A stretch of DNA of 6,964 nt, from the NCBI GenBank assembly GCA_021741285.1, contig JAIOYD010000080.1, forward strand, positions 1 through 6,964. Reading direction: 5' to 3'. Shown one piece after another: positions 6,202-6,964 of the stretch. The stretch's first letter is position 1. Each line of letters starts with the position of its first letter. The notes beneath the pieces were generated by a model. The model saw only the letters and a program-made list of their open reading frames with translations, was not told the DNA's origin and did not search any database. Both the position numbers and the translations under genes were made by a program. This DNA is from Rickettsiaceae bacterium. GTDB lineage: Bacteria > Pseudomonadota > Alphaproteobacteria > Rickettsiales > Rickettsiaceae.

Positions 6202-6584
6202 TTATTATAAACAATAGGTTCTAATCTAGGAGGATGGTAAGATTTTCCTTTTAAGATTTTACCATCTTCTCTCATGATTGCTTTTCCATCTTCACCAACT
6301 TTACTCATGTTGCTTCTATGGATTTCATCAAATACTTTTTCTATTATATTTTGCATACCGTGTTTAAGTATTGTACCACACAAGATATATAACTGATCTC
6401 CAAGAGCATCTGCTATTTCTGTTAAGTCACCTTTGTCAGAAGCATCAAAATACTCATCATTTTCTTCAGCCATAAGTTTATGTCTTAACATCCACTCATG
6501 ATTTTCTAGTAATCTTGGTTCAGTTCCATTTTCTTGTTTAAAAGTAATGTGGAAATGCTCTACACTTTCTAATTGTTTTTTCAT
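6189..6584 (-). CDS. MazG/PRA-PH-like nucleoside triphosphate pyrophosphohydrolase
   Basis: ATG at 6582-6584 and TGA at 6189-6191 (minus strand) encode 131 residues. The all-alpha NTP pyrophosphohydrolase signature is visible: R34-H-K-L-M-A-E40-E41-N-D-E44 (helix with the ExxE metal ligands), E56-I-A-D59-A-L-G-D63 (second acidic helix) and Q64-L-Y-I-L-C-G-T, then I88-H-R-S-N-M-S-K and two E-D-G-K motifs, as in phage members of this superfamily. Such enzymes convert (d)NTPs to monophosphates and pyrophosphate; in phages they may adjust nucleotide pools or lower alarmone signals, which is inference here. The start lies two bases after the upstream gene's stop, so the two are co-transcribed. The last 18 residues (KSYHPPRLEPIVYNNHNL) come from the inserted endonuclease element and replace the original tail now found at 5393-5479. 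The acidic core is untouched, so the enzyme is probably active. Confidence 0.88.
   Translation of the reverse strand: MKKQLESVEHFHITFKQENGTEPRLLENHEWMLRHKLMAEENDEYFDASDKGDLTEIADALGDQLYILCGTILKHGMQNIIEKVFDEIHRSNMSKVGEDGKAIMREDGKILKGKSYHPPRLEPIVYNNHNL
6229..6270 (+). other. 18-bp hairpin after the endonuclease gene, possible mRNA 3'-end structure
   Basis: In + strand RNA, 6229-6246 pairs with 6253-6270 around a six-base loop (CCUUUU). All 18 positions pair: 14 Watson-Crick and four G-U. In minus-strand RNA the four wobbles become A-C mismatches, so the structure favours the endonuclease transcript. It begins 27 bases after the endonuclease stop and crosses the right element boundary. No U-run follows, so factor-independent termination is doubtful; stabilisation of the mRNA 3' end is equally possible. 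Confidence 0.5.
6246..6261. repeat. 16-bp direct repeat, right copy
   Basis: TCCTTTTAAGATTTTA, identical to 5450-5465. On the minus strand it encodes K109-I-L-K-G113 of the pyrophosphohydrolase and marks where the original gene was interrupted. Part of it forms the loop and 3' arm of the hairpin at 6229-6270. Confidence 0.95.
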
Positions 6585-6586
6585 AA

Positions 6587-6964
6587 TTAATACATTATTG
6601 TTTTACCTAGTTTGTTTAATCCTTTTATGATGTCTTCTACACCATGACCTTCTCTATCTGTACGCTCTAGTATAGTTTTATATTTTGTACCTACATGTTT
6701 TGTAAAAAGTAAACAAGTTTCTAATAAGTAAGAAATGTATGGATCATTATATGTCAACTCATTAAGATCATTAATAATAGATTTTAACTTTGAGTAGTAC
6801 AATACTAAAGCTGTCATTTCTTCATTCATAAACTTTATTTTTTCAGAAAATTCTCTAAAGATTTTTTGTAATTCCATTTGAGTATTTTCATCTTCTTTTA
6901 CAAAATGTGTTAAGAACTCTGAACTAAACAATTCAACAACATAACCAGATTTTAAAAAATCTTT
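6587..6964 (-). CDS. Hypothetical protein, helical (5' end outside window)
   Basis: The minus-strand frame ends with TAA at 6587-6589 and is open to the right edge, giving 125 visible codons; a TTG at 6931 is not needed as a start, because the codons before it (KDFLKSGYVVE) continue the frame. The visible part is helical and charged, with a heptad-like stretch around MELQKIFREFSEKIKFMNEEM and ALVLYYSKLKSIINDLNEL that could form a short coiled coil, then LLETCLLFTKHVGTKYK and a C-terminus GVEDIIKGLNKLGKTIMY. I do not recognise the family and see no catalytic motif. It is separated by two bases from the pyrophosphohydrolase start, so both belong to one leftward operon of non-structural genes. 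Confidence 0.8.
   Translation of the reverse strand, partial: KDFLKSGYVVELFSSEFLTHFVKEDENTQMELQKIFREFSEKIKFMNEEMTALVLYYSKLKSIINDLNELTYNDPYISYLLETCLLFTKHVGTKYKTILERTDREGHGVEDIIKGLNKLGKTIMY

Larger units (their letters stand above)
5450..6261 (+). mobile_element. Homing-endonuclease element inserted in the 3' end of the MazG-like gene
   Basis: The unit between the repeats is 780 bp, and a repeat-to-repeat period is 796 bp. It holds almost only the endonuclease gene (5491-6201), with 25 bases between the left repeat and the ATG and 44 between the stop and the right repeat. That leaves no room for a group I or II intron core, so it is a free-standing homing gene rather than an intron. Its right end also encodes, on the minus strand, 18 codons plus TGA that finish the interrupted pyrophosphohydrolase. 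Collapsing the repeats restores one in-frame gene ending GKILKGPQYFKP...EYEQK. Boundaries are inferred from the repeats; the true transferred tract could differ, since homing copies flanking DNA by recombination. Confidence 0.75.

Noticed and set aside
5450..6261. Group I intron or intein carrying the endonuclease
   Set aside because: Only about 70 bases outside the endonuclease gene lie between the repeats, too few for an intron core; the frame is on the opposite strand and the host gene hits a stop inside the element, which excludes an intein.
6929..6931. TTG as the start of the rightmost minus-strand gene
   Set aside because: The same frame continues without a stop to the right edge; the real start is outside the window.

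Overview
This AT-rich window (roughly 30% GC by eye) looks like part of a tailed-phage genome of the crAss-like type (Crassvirales), or a close relative, infecting Bacteroidota. The reasons are: the C-terminal part of a giant virion-type protein whose sequence pattern resembles the very large virion or 'cargo' proteins of crAss-like phages; a tiny basic protein of a type I recall from Bacteroidota phages; A/T-rich gene starts without clear Shine-Dalgarno sites; and two gene blocks transcribed towards each other. These assignments come from pattern memory, not from a database search. TAA, TAG and TGA all behave as stops, so the standard bacterial code fits.

Layout. (1) Positions 1-4888, + strand: the 3' part (1628 codons) of a giant gene that begins left of the window, with a LysM-like module embedded near its C-terminal end. 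(2) 4907-5026, + strand: a 39-residue lysine/serine-rich protein closing the rightward block. (3) 5027-5056: a stem-loop with its U-run on the minus strand, i.e. the terminator of the leftward block, at the convergence point. (4) 5060-6964, minus strand: a tightly packed leftward operon, read from right to left: an unknown protein running off the right edge, a MazG/PRA-PH-like NTP pyrophosphohydrolase, then (after an interruption) a 55-residue basic protein and a 59-residue cysteine-rich acidic protein. (5) 5450-6261: the interruption, a mobile GIY-YIG homing endonuclease gene on the opposite (+) strand.

The main discovery is how the endonuclease is inserted. The same 16 bp (TCCTTTTAAGATTTTA) lies on both sides of it, at 5450-5465 and 6246-6261. 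Both copies are read in the same frame on the minus strand and encode KILKG. The right copy is inside the 3' end of the pyrophosphohydrolase gene; the left copy is inside a 28-codon orphan ORF that looks like the original C-terminus of that enzyme. Collapsing the two repeats removes 796 bp and joins the enzyme in frame to the orphan tail, giving a protein of 131 residues, the same length as the present one. The element therefore appears to have split the gene, supplied a substitute 18-residue tail with its own stop, and left the original tail displaced next to the downstream genes, where it still overlaps the next start codon. An 18-bp hairpin, better paired in the + strand RNA, spans the right junction and lies just after the endonuclease stop; it may define the 3' end of the endonuclease mRNA.
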